Assembly: GCA_900552525.1 (NCBI GenBank)
Contig: UNSK01000003.1
Coordinates: 33,408 to 97,407 of the forward strand
DNA: 64,000 nucleotides
Origin: Candidatus Gastranaerophilales bacterium
GTDB lineage: Bacteria; Cyanobacteriota; Vampirovibrionia; Gastranaerophilales; Gastranaerophilaceae
Direction: 5' to 3'
Positions within the stretch are counted from its first letter, which is position 1. The number at the start of each line of letters is the position of its first letter. This document shows, piece after piece, positions 17,511 to 25,863 of this stretch. The notes beneath the pieces were generated by a model, which did not search any database, was not told where the DNA came from, and was given only the letters and a program-made list of their open reading frames with translations. The position numbers and the translations under genes were made by a program.

Positions 17511-18494
17511 CTACACAATAAATCTTGCTGTACAAGCTCCAAATACTACCAGCCATATGAACATAATTCCAGCAAGAAGTATTGGTTTTAAACCCAGCCC
17601 CTTTATTTTCTCAAAATTAGTTTCTACTCCGAGAGCAAACATAGCAACAGTAAGCAAAAACACGTCAAACTCGATAATGCCCGATTTTACCGCTGCCGGA
17701 AGCAGATTTAAAGAATTAAATCCGCACATCACTACAAACAATATAGCAAACCATGGCATCGGAACTTTTGTTCTTTTTGTATGTGATTTTTTTGATAAAT
17801 ACAGTCCGAGCAAGAATAAATACGGCACAAGCATCATTACTCTTGTAAGCTTTACAATTACGGAAGTATCACAAACCTGCGGAGAAACCGCACTTCCGGC
17901 CGCAACGACCTGAGCGACTTCATGTATAGTTGAACCGATATAAATCCCGAAAGAGCTCTCCGGCACAATACACAAGCCTGCGAGAAACGGGTATAAAAAC
18001 ATTGAGATAGTACCAAAAAGTACTACCGTAGAAACCGCAAGCGAAACTTTATGAGAATCAGCCTTTAGCATAGAGTCAGTTCCGAGAACAGCAGCAGCAC
18101 CGCATACAGAAGAGCCTATTGCAGTAAGCATACACAAATCTTTATCAAGTTTAAATACACGCGTTCCAAGGTAATACCCGAGAAGATATGTTGTAGCAAG
18201 CATAATTACGTCAGCCCAGAAACCTTGCAGCCCGACCGCAAAAATCTGCTGGAACGTTATTCTGAAACCGTACAGAATAATTGCAAGCCTTAAAAGCCTT
18301 TTTGCAGAAAACGTTATTCCTTCCCTGAATTCAGCAGGGATAAATTTATTAAAAACATTACCGATAATCATACCTGCAATTATTGCAAGCGTTAAAGAAT
18401 TTAAGTTAATAGACTGACAGAACCCGCATTTACACGTAAAATAAGCTGCCAGTGCAAAAATCGAACAAAATATTATACCTTTTATGCTTTTCAT
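17511..18494 (-). CDS. YeiH/UPF0324 family putative sulfate exporter
   Basis: 327 residues with AAAGGAGGAAGT upstream. Roughly ten membrane segments. Family-typical stretches include LAIIAGMIIGNVFNKFIP, LRLAIILYGFRITFQQI, SVCGAAAVLGTDSMLKADSH and GSTIHEVAQVVAAGSAVS. Members are annotated as putative sulfate exporters, with weak experimental support. First gene of a two-gene operon with SulP, which hints at joint handling of a sulfur anion such as sulfite or a sulfonate breakdown product (inference). Confidence 0.85.
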   Translation of the reverse strand: MKSIKGIIFCSIFALAAYFTCKCGFCQSINLNSLTLAIIAGMIIGNVFNKFIPAEFREGITFSAKRLLRLAIILYGFRITFQQIFAVGLQGFWADVIMLATTYLLGYYLGTRVFKLDKDLCMLTAIGSSVCGAAAVLGTDSMLKADSHKVSLAVSTVVLFGTISMFLYPFLAGLCIVPESSFGIYIGSTIHEVAQVVAAGSAVSPQVCDTSVIVKLTRVMMLVPYLFLLGLYLSKKSHTKRTKVPMPWFAILFVVMCGFNSLNLLPAAVKSGIIEFDVFLLTVAMFALGVETNFEKIKGLGLKPILLAGIMFIWLVVFGACTARFIV

Positions 18495-18577
18495 ACTTCC
18501 TCCTTTATTTCAAATTATAACAAAACTATACATATTGAGTAAAAAATGCTAAACTTGCTATGTAACAAGGAGTTTAT

Positions 18578-19726
18578 ATGAAAGATGTTGAAAGATGGCT
18601 CAAAAACGGGCTTATTGATGAAAATCTAGCACAGATTCTTAATGCGGATTTAAAAAAAGAAGCGGAAAAAAGACAAAAATTGAGAACGCAGATTGTATTA
18701 TACACAATAGGCGTAATCCTGCTCGGCACAGGTGTTATAACATTTGTAGCAGGAAATGACTGGATACTGGAGCTTCTTCAGTCTATCCCTGTTCTACAAA
18801 TATTAATACTTTTTGTCTGCGCAGCGGCCTCTCTTATTGGAGGGTGGAAACTGGGATTTGAAACCCAAAAATTTCCACGTCTTGGCGGAGCACTCATATT
18901 TTTATCAACACTTCTAATTGGAACCTGCTATATTCAAATCGGACAAACTTACAATTGGAGCACAAATACCTCCACCATCCTTTCACTATGGTTTATAAGT
19001 ATTTTCCCGCTCGCATTTTTGTTCAACAGCAAACCGGTCAACTGGCTTTCAATAATCTTATTTATCACAGCATTCCCGTATTTTTATTTTGAGTGGAAAT
19101 ATGATACTGCACAAGTTTGGACAATATTTATGCCGTTCTCGCTGTTTGGAATTCTGTATACTTTTGCAAATATCCCGCTGCTTAAAGAAAAATTCAATGA
19201 CTTTTCTTTAAGCTACAAACTTACAGCTTTAATTCCATTATTTTTTACACTTTTGATTATGATTTTTTCAGTACAAAAATCCTACCATATAATTAACATT
19301 CATTATCTTATCGTACCTGCTGTAATAGTTTTATTTAATATTCTCAACTACTGTTTTGATAAAAATCGTGATACGCTGGTACAACTTGAAACAGCATTTA
19401 TAATAATTTTTATGTGTTTTCTCGAAACAATGCTTATTCTCAGCGGTGTAAATAAAGCCGTAATAATGACCTGCGCTCATTTGTTTTTAATCTTCATAAT
19501 CTCAATGGGTATGTACTGGGGTTACAAATTTGAAAAAGTTTCGCTTATAAACCTTAGTAATTTCTTTCTTTTGATATATCTGCTCACTGTTTATTGCAGA
19601 TACGGCTGGAATTATATGGATAAGACATTATTCTTCCTGATAGGCGGTGTAGGACTTGTTAGTCTGGGAATTTTTCTTGAAAAAGACAAAAATAAAAGGC
19701 TCAGTAAAAATAAGGAGGAAGAATAA
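18578..19726 (+). CDS. DUF2157 membrane protein
   Basis: 382 residues, start preceded by AAGGAG. A soluble N-terminal stretch with the DUF2157 pattern (VERWLKNGLIDENLAQILNA, LKKEAEKRQKLR) is followed by about ten membrane segments. Function is unknown for the family, but members are commonly paired with a GDYXXLXY protein, as here, where the next start codon overlaps this stop by 1 nt (TAATG). Confidence 0.8.
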   Translation: MKDVERWLKNGLIDENLAQILNADLKKEAEKRQKLRTQIVLYTIGVILLGTGVITFVAGNDWILELLQSIPVLQILILFVCAAASLIGGWKLGFETQKFPRLGGALIFLSTLLIGTCYIQIGQTYNWSTNTSTILSLWFISIFPLAFLFNSKPVNWLSIILFITAFPYFYFEWKYDTAQVWTIFMPFSLFGILYTFANIPLLKEKFNDFSLSYKLTALIPLFFTLLIMIFSVQKSYHIINIHYLIVPAVIVLFNILNYCFDKNRDTLVQLETAFIIIFMCFLETMLILSGVNKAVIMTCAHLFLIFIISMGMYWGYKFEKVSLINLSNFFLLIYLLTVYCRYGWNYMDKTLFFLIGGVGLVSLGIFLEKDKNKRLSKNKEEE

Positions 19727-20190
19727 TGAAAAAATATGTTTATATTATCGTTTTAATCTGGGCGCTTCTTGCCGGAGGAATAACAGCTTACAATGAAAAT
19801 CTGCTTAGAAAAGGCGAAGAAATTCTTCTGAAAGTTTCACCGGTCGACCCTCGTGATTTCTTACGCGGAGATTATGTCAGCCTGAGGTATGAAATTAACA
19901 CTGCTTCAGAGAACTCAGATTTACGCGGAGATGTTTACGTAGTACTCAACAAAAATTCTGATAAAACATTCGGTATAAAAGAAATTACAAATAAAAAGCC
20001 TGAAAATACTGTATTTTTAAGAGGCGAAAAATACGGAAAACGGGTTACATACAAAGGAATTCAGCAGTATTTTGTCAAAGAAGGCAGAGGCAGAGAGCTT
20101 GAAAAAGAACTTGTAAAAGGCGGACTTGCCAAAGTTTCAGTTGATAAAAACGGAAATGCAAGAATAAAGGAAATAATTACAGCAAAATAG
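19726..20190 (+). CDS. GDYXXLXY domain protein
   Basis: 154 residues. A single N-terminal membrane anchor (YVYIIVLIWALLAGGITAYN), then VDPRDFLRGDYVSLRYEIN, which contains the family-defining GDYxxLxY motif, and a small beta-rich extracytoplasmic domain. Translationally coupled to the DUF2157 gene; the pair is widespread and its role is unknown. Confidence 0.85.
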   Translation: MKKYVYIIVLIWALLAGGITAYNENLLRKGEEILLKVSPVDPRDFLRGDYVSLRYEINTASENSDLRGDVYVVLNKNSDKTFGIKEITNKKPENTVFLRGEKYGKRVTYKGIQQYFVKEGRGRELEKELVKGGLAKVSVDKNGNARIKEIITAK

Positions 20191-20228
20191 AATTCTCCAT
20201 GGTATAATAAATCCAATGAAGGAGAATT
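20191..20228 (+). promoter_or_regulatory. Inverted repeat covering the hom ribosome-binding site
   Basis: AATTCTCC (20191-20198) is complementary to GGAGAATT (20221-20228), which contains the hom Shine-Dalgarno. A -10 box TATAAT (20203-20208) lies between the arms, so only read-through transcripts from upstream would form the hairpin. Confidence 0.35.
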
Positions 20229-20230
20229 GT

Positions 20231-21487
20231 ATGAATAAATTAAAAATAGGATTAATCGGACTCGGAACTGTTGGCTGCGGTGTTTATAAGACAATACAAA
20301 ACATTGATAATGTTGAGATTGTGAAAATCGCTGTAAAAAATATAAATAAACCGCGCTCTGTTGAAGTTCCGCGTGAAATGCTTACTGATAATCCGTATGA
20401 TGTTGTTAATGACCCTTCTATCGATGTTGTAGTTGAATTAATTGGCGGTGTTGAGCCTGCTTATGATTATATTTCGACTGCAATTAAAAATGGTAAACAT
20501 ATTGTTACTGCAAATAAAGAACTCCTTGCCAAAAGAGGAGAAGAATTGTTTATTCTATCGGAAGAATATAACAAAGTTGTTCTTTACGAAGCTGCAATTG
20601 CAGGCGGTATACCAATTATAATGCCTATTAAAACCATCTTAGCCGGCAATAAAATTAATAGGATTCAGGCAATTCTTAACGGAACAACAAATTATATCCT
20701 TACTAAAATGGATGTTGACGGTGCGTCTTATGAAGACGTTTTAAAAGAAGCTCAAGAATTAGGTTACGCAGAAACAGACCCTACCGGTGATGTGGAAGGT
20801 TTTGACGCTGCTTACAAAATAACCACACTTTCGACAATAGCGTTTAAGAAAAGAATTAAAATCGAAAACGTATACAGAGAAGGTATTACAAAGATTAGAA
20901 AAGAAGACATGGCAAAAGCAAATGAGTTTGGATATAAGATAAAACTTATTGCTACTGCTACAATAGATGAAAATGACAATGCAGATGTAAGAGTTCATCC
21001 AATGCTTGTATCAAAAGACAGTATGCTGGCACATATTGATTATGTAACAAATGCCGTTGCAATAAGCGGTCATCCAATAGGAAATATTGTTCTCTCAGGC
21101 CCGGGCGCAGGAGAATTTCCGACTGCAAGCTCTGTTGTGGGTGATATCTTAGCAATAGCAGCAGAATTCGGAAGAACAGATTATATGCTTCCTATGATGA
21201 GATGCAACCATACATCTAAAGCAAATCCGGTTAATATTGATAATACTTATAATAAGTATTACATCTCAATTACCGCTCCAAACGCAATAGGTGTAATCGC
21301 AAAAATCGGTACAATTTGTGCTAATAAAAATATAAGCTTATCAAGTATACTTCAAAAAGGCGTTTCTGATGATAACACAGCTGACATTACTGTTATTACT
21401 GAAAGCTGTCAGGAAAAACTTATTAAAGAAGTAGTTAATGAATTAAACGATTGTACAGTAAACAGCATTATAAGAGTTGCAGACTAA
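20231..21487 (+). CDS. hom: Homoserine dehydrogenase
   Basis: 418 residues; start at 20231 because AAGGAG sits 6 nt upstream (an ATG at 20216 lacks a site). N-terminal NAD(P) fold IGLIGLGTVGCGVYKTIQ, HIVTANKELLAKRG, the catalytic region ILNGTTNYILTKM ... GYAETDPTGDVEGFDAAYK with the conserved Asp and Lys, and a C-terminal ACT domain (about 345-418) for allosteric control by threonine. Reduces aspartate semialdehyde to homoserine in threonine/methionine synthesis. thrC lies 1.3 kb downstream, separated by small regulator genes. Confidence 0.95.
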   Translation: MNKLKIGLIGLGTVGCGVYKTIQNIDNVEIVKIAVKNINKPRSVEVPREMLTDNPYDVVNDPSIDVVVELIGGVEPAYDYISTAIKNGKHIVTANKELLAKRGEELFILSEEYNKVVLYEAAIAGGIPIIMPIKTILAGNKINRIQAILNGTTNYILTKMDVDGASYEDVLKEAQELGYAETDPTGDVEGFDAAYKITTLSTIAFKKRIKIENVYREGITKIRKEDMAKANEFGYKIKLIATATIDENDNADVRVHPMLVSKDSMLAHIDYVTNAVAISGHPIGNIVLSGPGAGEFPTASSVVGDILAIAAEFGRTDYMLPMMRCNHTSKANPVNIDNTYNKYYISITAPNAIGVIAKIGTICANKNISLSSILQKGVSDDNTADITVITESCQEKLIKEVVNELNDCTVNSIIRVAD

Positions 21488-21747
21488 TCTTCTAACGCAT
21501 CGAAATAAGCCTGCCTGTATTTTTCGATTTCTTCTTTTATTTGATGCATAAGAGATTGTAATTCGTAATAACAATCTCTTACCTTATCAATATATATCGT
21601 TTCTTTTTCTGTAAGATTAACGAGATCTCCTTCTTTCAAAACATAGTTTATAAAGTCTAAAGCTGTCATCATACCACTTTCCGCCTGCGCGAAAAACCAG
21701 CTGTTTCTTGTAAATTCACTGTCTATAAATCGTGATAATCTGTTCAT
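21484..21747 (-). CDS. Small hypothetical helical protein
   Basis: 87 residues with a strong ribosome site (GGAAAGGAG). Mostly alpha-helical; contains TALDFINYVLKEGDLVNLTE and a charged C-terminal helix (MHQIKEEIEKYRQAYFDALE). No recognised domain. Divergent from the HTH gene at 21880 across an operator-like palindrome, so it may be controlled by that regulator. It overlaps the end of hom by 4 bp. Confidence 0.55.
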   Translation of the reverse strand: MNRLSRFIDSEFTRNSWFFAQAESGMMTALDFINYVLKEGDLVNLTEKETIYIDKVRDCYYELQSLMHQIKEEIEKYRQAYFDALED

Positions 21748-21765
21748 ATTTTCTCCTTTCCTTAT

Positions 21766-21781
21766 ATATGTTTAAACATAT
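21766..21781. promoter_or_regulatory. Perfect 16-bp palindrome, candidate operator
   Basis: ATATGTTTAAACATAT, perfectly symmetric, lies between the divergent genes 21484-21747 (minus) and the HTH gene at 21880. Likely a binding site for the dimeric XRE-type repressor encoded next to it (inference). Confidence 0.5.
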
Positions 21782-21867
21782 GTTTTCATCATTTTAAATA
21801 GATAAAAGAATATTTATTATATTGTTTTCAATACTTATTTCAACTGGCGATAGTCAAAAAAAGAAAC

Positions 21868-21873
21868 TATCAT
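21868..21873 (+). promoter_or_regulatory. -10 box 6 nt before start codon (leaderless)
   Basis: TATCAT ends exactly 6 nt before the ATG at 21880, and no Shine-Dalgarno is visible. Confidence 0.45.
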
Positions 21874-21879
21874 ATTGTT

Positions 21880-22218
21880 ATGTTTACTGAAAAAGAAATT
21901 AGACAAAATGTAGGCAATATCGTTAAGCAGTTACGCATCCAAAAAGGATTAACTCAAGAAAAACTTGCAGAATTTATTGACGTACAGCCACAAACAATTA
22001 GAGCTATTGAAAAAGGCAGAAGTTTTCTATCGTGCAAGGTTCTTACTAAACTTTCTAATTTCTTTGAGGTTGACTATTCATTTTTCTTTTTAAAAAAAGC
22101 CAACATTCTAAATGATGATGATAACAAAAGTATCAGTAAAATAAAGAGTCTTTTACCTCAATTCAGTTCATCAAAATTGAATGAAATTTATAATATTTTA
22201 CTTGTAATGCATAAGTAA
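21880..22218 (+). CDS. XRE-family helix-turn-helix regulator
   Basis: 112 residues. The N-terminal 65 residues form a Cro/C1-type HTH: VKQLRIQKGLTQEKLAEFID followed by VQPQTIRAIEKGRSFLSCK. The C-terminal part (SKIKSLLPQFSSSKLNEIYN) may mediate dimerisation. Probably an autoregulator acting on the divergent promoter region with the 21766-21781 palindrome. One of three small DNA-binding genes inserted between hom and thrC. Confidence 0.8.
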   Translation: MFTEKEIRQNVGNIVKQLRIQKGLTQEKLAEFIDVQPQTIRAIEKGRSFLSCKVLTKLSNFFEVDYSFFFLKKANILNDDDNKSISKIKSLLPQFSSSKLNEIYNILLVMHK

Positions 22219-22266
22219 ATCTCCCATCTATTTCAAAATCGAAACGCCTAGCTACATCATATCAAT

Positions 22267-22272
22267 TATTAT
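22267..22272 (+). promoter_or_regulatory. -10 box 6 nt before start codon (leaderless)
   Basis: TATTAT lies 6 nt before the ATG at 22279, with no Shine-Dalgarno. Confidence 0.4.
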
Positions 22273-22278
22273 TTCTAA

Positions 22279-22554
22279 ATGCAACAGAATGATGAAAAAT
22301 CAATACAATTTTCTAAAACAGTTGGTGAACTCGTTAAAGAACTTCGCTTAACGAACACTGATAAATCTCTTAACAAACTGGCGGATGAATATGATATAAG
22401 CAGAGCTACTTTGTCAAAATTAGAAAATGGCATTCATCATTGTAAATTCATAACTATTTGGCAGCTTTCAGAAGCATTAGGGATTAAATGTTCAGAGCTT
22501 GTTAAAAGATTAGAAGAGAAACTGGGAGATGATTTCTCGCTTATTGATGAATAG
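22279..22554 (+). CDS. XRE-family helix-turn-helix protein
   Basis: 91 residues. HTH core: VKELRLTNTDKSLNKLADEY, ISRATLSKLENGIHHCKFIT, WQLSEALGIKCSELVKRLEE, the typical five-helix Cro/C1 fold. The C-terminal tail is short and acidic. Followed 17 nt later by a small AbrB-like gene, so the two may form an operon. Target unknown. Confidence 0.8.
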   Translation: MQQNDEKSIQFSKTVGELVKELRLTNTDKSLNKLADEYDISRATLSKLENGIHHCKFITIWQLSEALGIKCSELVKRLEEKLGDDFSLIDE

Positions 22555-22571
22555 AGCACAAGGTATATTCT

Positions 22572-22739
22572 ATGAGTTACGACAGAAAACTAATACGGAA
22601 TGGCAACGGTTGGGCATTGTGTATTAATTCAACAATTTTACAAATGCTGGACGTAAATCCGCAAATAAATATGATTAAATACACAATTGAAAATGATAAA
22701 TTAATTATCACTAAAAGCGATAAAAATATTGAAAAATAA
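22572..22739 (+). CDS. Small SpoVT/AbrB (MazE-like) DNA-binding protein
   Basis: 55 residues. RKLIRNGNGWALCINSTILQ fits the swapped-hairpin AbrB/MazE pattern (K-x-x-R-x-G-N-x-x-x-x-x-I), followed by LDVNPQINMIKYTIENDKLI and an ITK end. Such proteins are antitoxins or transition-state regulators. No toxin gene follows; thrC begins 66 nt downstream, so it may be a solitary regulator or an orphaned antitoxin. Confidence 0.6.
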   Translation: MSYDRKLIRNGNGWALCINSTILQMLDVNPQINMIKYTIENDKLIITKSDKNIEK

Positions 22740-22805
22740 GTTTTATAAGTTCTATTTTCCTTTCTATTGTGATATATTAAAGATAAACAAAGAGAGGATT
22801 AGATT

Positions 22806-23864
22806 ATGTACTATCAGGGATTAATTAACAAATACAGAAAATATTTACCGGTAACAGATTCAACTCCGGTTGTAACTTTAAACGAAGGTAACACCCCGTT
22901 AATTAAAGCCGGCAACCTTGCACGTAAAATCGGGCTTGAAGCTAATATTTATTTAAAATTTGAGGGCTGCAACCCTACAGGAAGCTTTAAAGACCGTGGA
23001 ATGACAATGGCTGTTACAAAAGCAAAAGAGGACGGCGCAAGCGCTATAATATGCGCTTCCACCGGAAACACTTCAGCTTCGGCCGCTGCATACGGTGCAA
23101 AAGCCGGGATTAAGACATTTGTACTTATCCCGGACGGTTACATAGCTCTCGGAAAACTCTCTCAAGCTATGATGTACGGTGCAGAAATTATCGCTATACA
23201 AGGCAACTTTGATCAGGCTCTTGACTGCGTTAGAGAAATTTCAGCAACACATCCTATTACACTTGTTAACTCTGTTAACCCTTATAGGATTGAAGGACAA
23301 AAAACCGGTGCATTTGAAATTTGCGACGCTTTAGGAAAAGCTCCTGAATACCACTTTATCCCTGTAGGAAATGCCGGAAATATTACCGCTTACTGGAAAG
23401 GCTACAAAGAATACCATGCAGAAGGTACGATTAAAAACCTTCCTATGATGATGGGATTTGAAGCAGAAGGTTCTGCTGCTATCGTACGCGGGGAAAGAAT
23501 TTTGAAACCGGAAACTCTTGCAACTGCAATAAGAATAGGAAATCCTGCCAGCTGGAAACAGGCAGAAGCTGCAAGAGATGAAAGCAAAGGTAAAATCGGA
23601 TGTGTATCTGATGAAAAGATTGTTGAAGCTTATAAAATGCTTGCCGCTACAGAAGGTATCCTCTGCGAACCAGCAAGTGCAGCTTCTGTTGCAGGCTTAA
23701 TTCAGGCACATTCGCAAGGACTTGTAAAACAAGGTACAGACATTGTATGTATTCTTACAGGAAATGGTCTAAAAGATCCTGATAATGCTATAAAATATTC
23801 TAATGCAGATGTCAAGAAAACATCTTCTGAAATTAAAGACGTTTTGAAAGCTATGGGTATTTAA
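22806..23864 (+). CDS. thrC: Threonine synthase
   Basis: 352 residues, compact class typical of Cyanobacteria and Firmicutes. The PLP-binding lysine is K62 in [10 protein letters not shown]; the phosphate loop [10 protein letters not shown] and the N-terminal [10 protein letters not shown] also fit. Converts O-phosphohomoserine to threonine. AGAGAGGATTAG supplies the ribosome site. Together with hom it supplies most of the threonine branch, but I saw no homoserine kinase. Followed after 3 nt by proB. Confidence 0.93.
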   Translation: MYYQGLINKYRKYLPVTDSTPVVTLNEGNTPLIKAGNLARKIGLEANIYLKFEGCNPTGSFKDRGMTMAVTKAKEDGASAIICASTGNTSASAAAYGAKAGIKTFVLIPDGYIALGKLSQAMMYGAEIIAIQGNFDQALDCVREISATHPITLVNSVNPYRIEGQKTGAFEICDALGKAPEYHFIPVGNAGNITAYWKGYKEYHAEGTIKNLPMMMGFEAEGSAAIVRGERILKPETLATAIRIGNPASWKQAEAARDESKGKIGCVSDEKIVEAYKMLAATEGILCEPASAASVAGLIQAHSQGLVKQGTDIVCILTGNGLKDPDNAIKYSNADVKKTSSEIKDVLKAMGI

Positions 23865-23867
23865 AAA

Positions 23868-25013
23868 ATGCTAAGAGAAGAATTTATTAACGCAAAAAGG
23901 ATTGTTATAAAACTCGGAACAAATGTATTAAGAAATTCAGAAGGTGAAGTTGCAATTTCGCGTATTTACTCCTTCATTGAAGATATGGCGAAACTCGTCA
24001 AACAGGGAAAGGAAGTTATTCTTGTAACCTCCGGAGCTGTCGGACTTGGCAAAAAGAAACTTAATCTGGAATCAACTGCTGAGGATGGCGTAAAACAGGC
24101 TTGCGCCGCAGTGGGGCAGAGCAGACTAATGTCTTTTTATGAAAACGGATTTGGAATTTACGATGTTCCAATCGCGCAAATTCTTTTGACTGAGGATGAT
24201 TTTTCTTTAAGATACCGCTATTTAAGCCTTAGAACAACATTAAACAAAATTCTTGAATTCGGGGTTGTCCCGATTATTAACCAGAATGATACGGTTTCAA
24301 CTATAGAAATGAACCCTATGATGTCAGGAATGAAAGTTTGTTTTGCCGATAATGACAAGCTTTCAGCACTTGTAGCAAGCGAACTTGACGCAGATTTGTT
24401 AATCCTTTTATCTGATATAAACGGACTTTACACCGCAAATCCAAAAGTTGATAAAAATGCAGAGCTTATCAAAGAAGTTGATTGCGTTACAGATGAAATA
24501 ATGTCGCTTGGAACCGACGCTTCCGAAGGCGGAAGAGGCGGTATGCGGACAAAACTCGAAGCAGCCAAACTTGTAACCAGATTTGGCGGTAAAGTTTTAA
24601 TTGCCAACGGTAAAATACCTTTTGTAATAAATAAAATTTTTGAAGGTGAAGATATCGGAACAATGTTCCTGCCTACAAGTGAAAATCTTCCGGATAAAAA
24701 ACGCTGGATTGGATATGCAACAAATATTATTGGCGGACTTGTAGTTAATGAAGGCGCAAAAAAAGCTATATTAGAACAGTGTTCAAGCCTTCTGCCTATC
24801 GGAATTTTAAATGTCGTTAATGATTTCAACCGCGGAGAAGTTGTTTCAATAATGGATGAAAATAATATCGAGTTTGCACGCGGAATGGTGAATTATAACT
24901 CGCAGGAATGCAGGAGAATTGTGGGTTCGCACTCAAATAATATTGAAAAAATTCTCGGTTATAAAAATTATGACGCGGTTATTACAAGAGATAATATTAC
25001 GGGATTGTTATAA
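23868..25013 (+). CDS. proB: Glutamate 5-kinase
   Basis: 381 residues: an amino-acid-kinase domain (VIKLGTNVLRN, VTSGAVGLGKKKL, PIINQNDTVS, DADLLILLSDINGLYTANP, GTDASEGGRGGMRTKLEAAK) plus a C-terminal PUA domain (from about residue 285). Phosphorylates glutamate as the first step of proline synthesis and is usually feedback-inhibited by proline. proA is not adjacent. The start is 3 nt after thrC, suggesting co-transcription. Confidence 0.94.
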   Translation: MLREEFINAKRIVIKLGTNVLRNSEGEVAISRIYSFIEDMAKLVKQGKEVILVTSGAVGLGKKKLNLESTAEDGVKQACAAVGQSRLMSFYENGFGIYDVPIAQILLTEDDFSLRYRYLSLRTTLNKILEFGVVPIINQNDTVSTIEMNPMMSGMKVCFADNDKLSALVASELDADLLILLSDINGLYTANPKVDKNAELIKEVDCVTDEIMSLGTDASEGGRGGMRTKLEAAKLVTRFGGKVLIANGKIPFVINKIFEGEDIGTMFLPTSENLPDKKRWIGYATNIIGGLVVNEGAKKAILEQCSSLLPIGILNVVNDFNRGEVVSIMDENNIEFARGMVNYNSQECRRIVGSHSNNIEKILGYKNYDAVITRDNITGLL

Positions 25014-25067
25014 TAAATAAATTTTGTCTTTTGATGTATAATTGGAAGATGAACAGGGGAGAATTAA

Positions 25068-25862
25068 ATGCAGGAAGTATTAGAAAAAAAGTCGATTAAA
25101 AATATAGATTTCAATTGCGATTTAGCACAGGCTTACGGAGTATACAAAAATATTCAGGAATACGAGCTTCTTGATTATGTAAGCTCAGTTAATGTTTCCT
25201 GCGGTTTTCACGCCGGTGACCCTGTAACAATTAAGGAAGCTATGCTTAGGGCAAAAGAAAAAAATGTAGCAATTGGTGCACACATCGGATTTAATGATAT
25301 TCAGGGTTTCGGCTACAGGCCTGTTGAACTCAAAGAAGATGAGCTTGAAGCTCTTGTTGTTTATCAGGTTGGTGCAATTATGTCATTTGCAAAAGCTTAC
25401 GGATTAAGTATTGAACACGTTAGACCGCACGGTGCAATGTACAAAATGGCCGGTGAGGATTTTCAATTCTCCTCTGCAATAGCAAAAGCTGTAAAAAAAT
25501 GCTCTGAATGGCTCGTTTATTATGCTCCGGCCGGTGATATAACAGCAAAAGTAGGAGATTATGTAAATATTCAGGTTGCTCAGGAACTCAGCCTTGAAAA
25601 AACTTACAACCCTGATTTAACAATCGATTATTCTGTTCCTGATAATACTAATAATTACGATTTAATCAAAAGATTCCAGCACCTTCTGCATACGTCGCAA
25701 ATCCGCAATAATTTAGGCGGAATGAGTTTTGCAGAAGTCAATACAATTCATTTTTCAAACAAATACAAAAATTCGCTTGATTTAATACAGCAGGCCAGAA
25801 ACTACATCACACCTGCGCCGGTTAATTATATTAATGCTAAAGCTTCAGGATGGGTGGATTAA
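25068..25862 (+). CDS. pxpA: 5-oxoprolinase subunit A (LamB/YcsF family)
   Basis: 264 residues. Signature DFNCDLAQAYG, SVNVSCGFHAGDPVTI and IGAHIGFNDIQGFGYRP match the LamB/YcsF barrel. In PxpABC this subunit acts with PxpB and PxpC in ATP-dependent opening of 5-oxoproline to glutamate. pxpB and pxpC are not in the window, so either they lie elsewhere or the protein acts alone. It has its own promoter (TATAAT about 30 nt upstream) and a GGGGAG site, and runs into yvcK after 1 nt. Confidence 0.85.
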   Translation: MQEVLEKKSIKNIDFNCDLAQAYGVYKNIQEYELLDYVSSVNVSCGFHAGDPVTIKEAMLRAKEKNVAIGAHIGFNDIQGFGYRPVELKEDELEALVVYQVGAIMSFAKAYGLSIEHVRPHGAMYKMAGEDFQFSSAIAKAVKKCSEWLVYYAPAGDITAKVGDYVNIQVAQELSLEKTYNPDLTIDYSVPDNTNNYDLIKRFQHLLHTSQIRNNLGGMSFAEVNTIHFSNKYKNSLDLIQQARNYITPAPVNYINAKASGWVD

Positions 25863-25863
25863 T

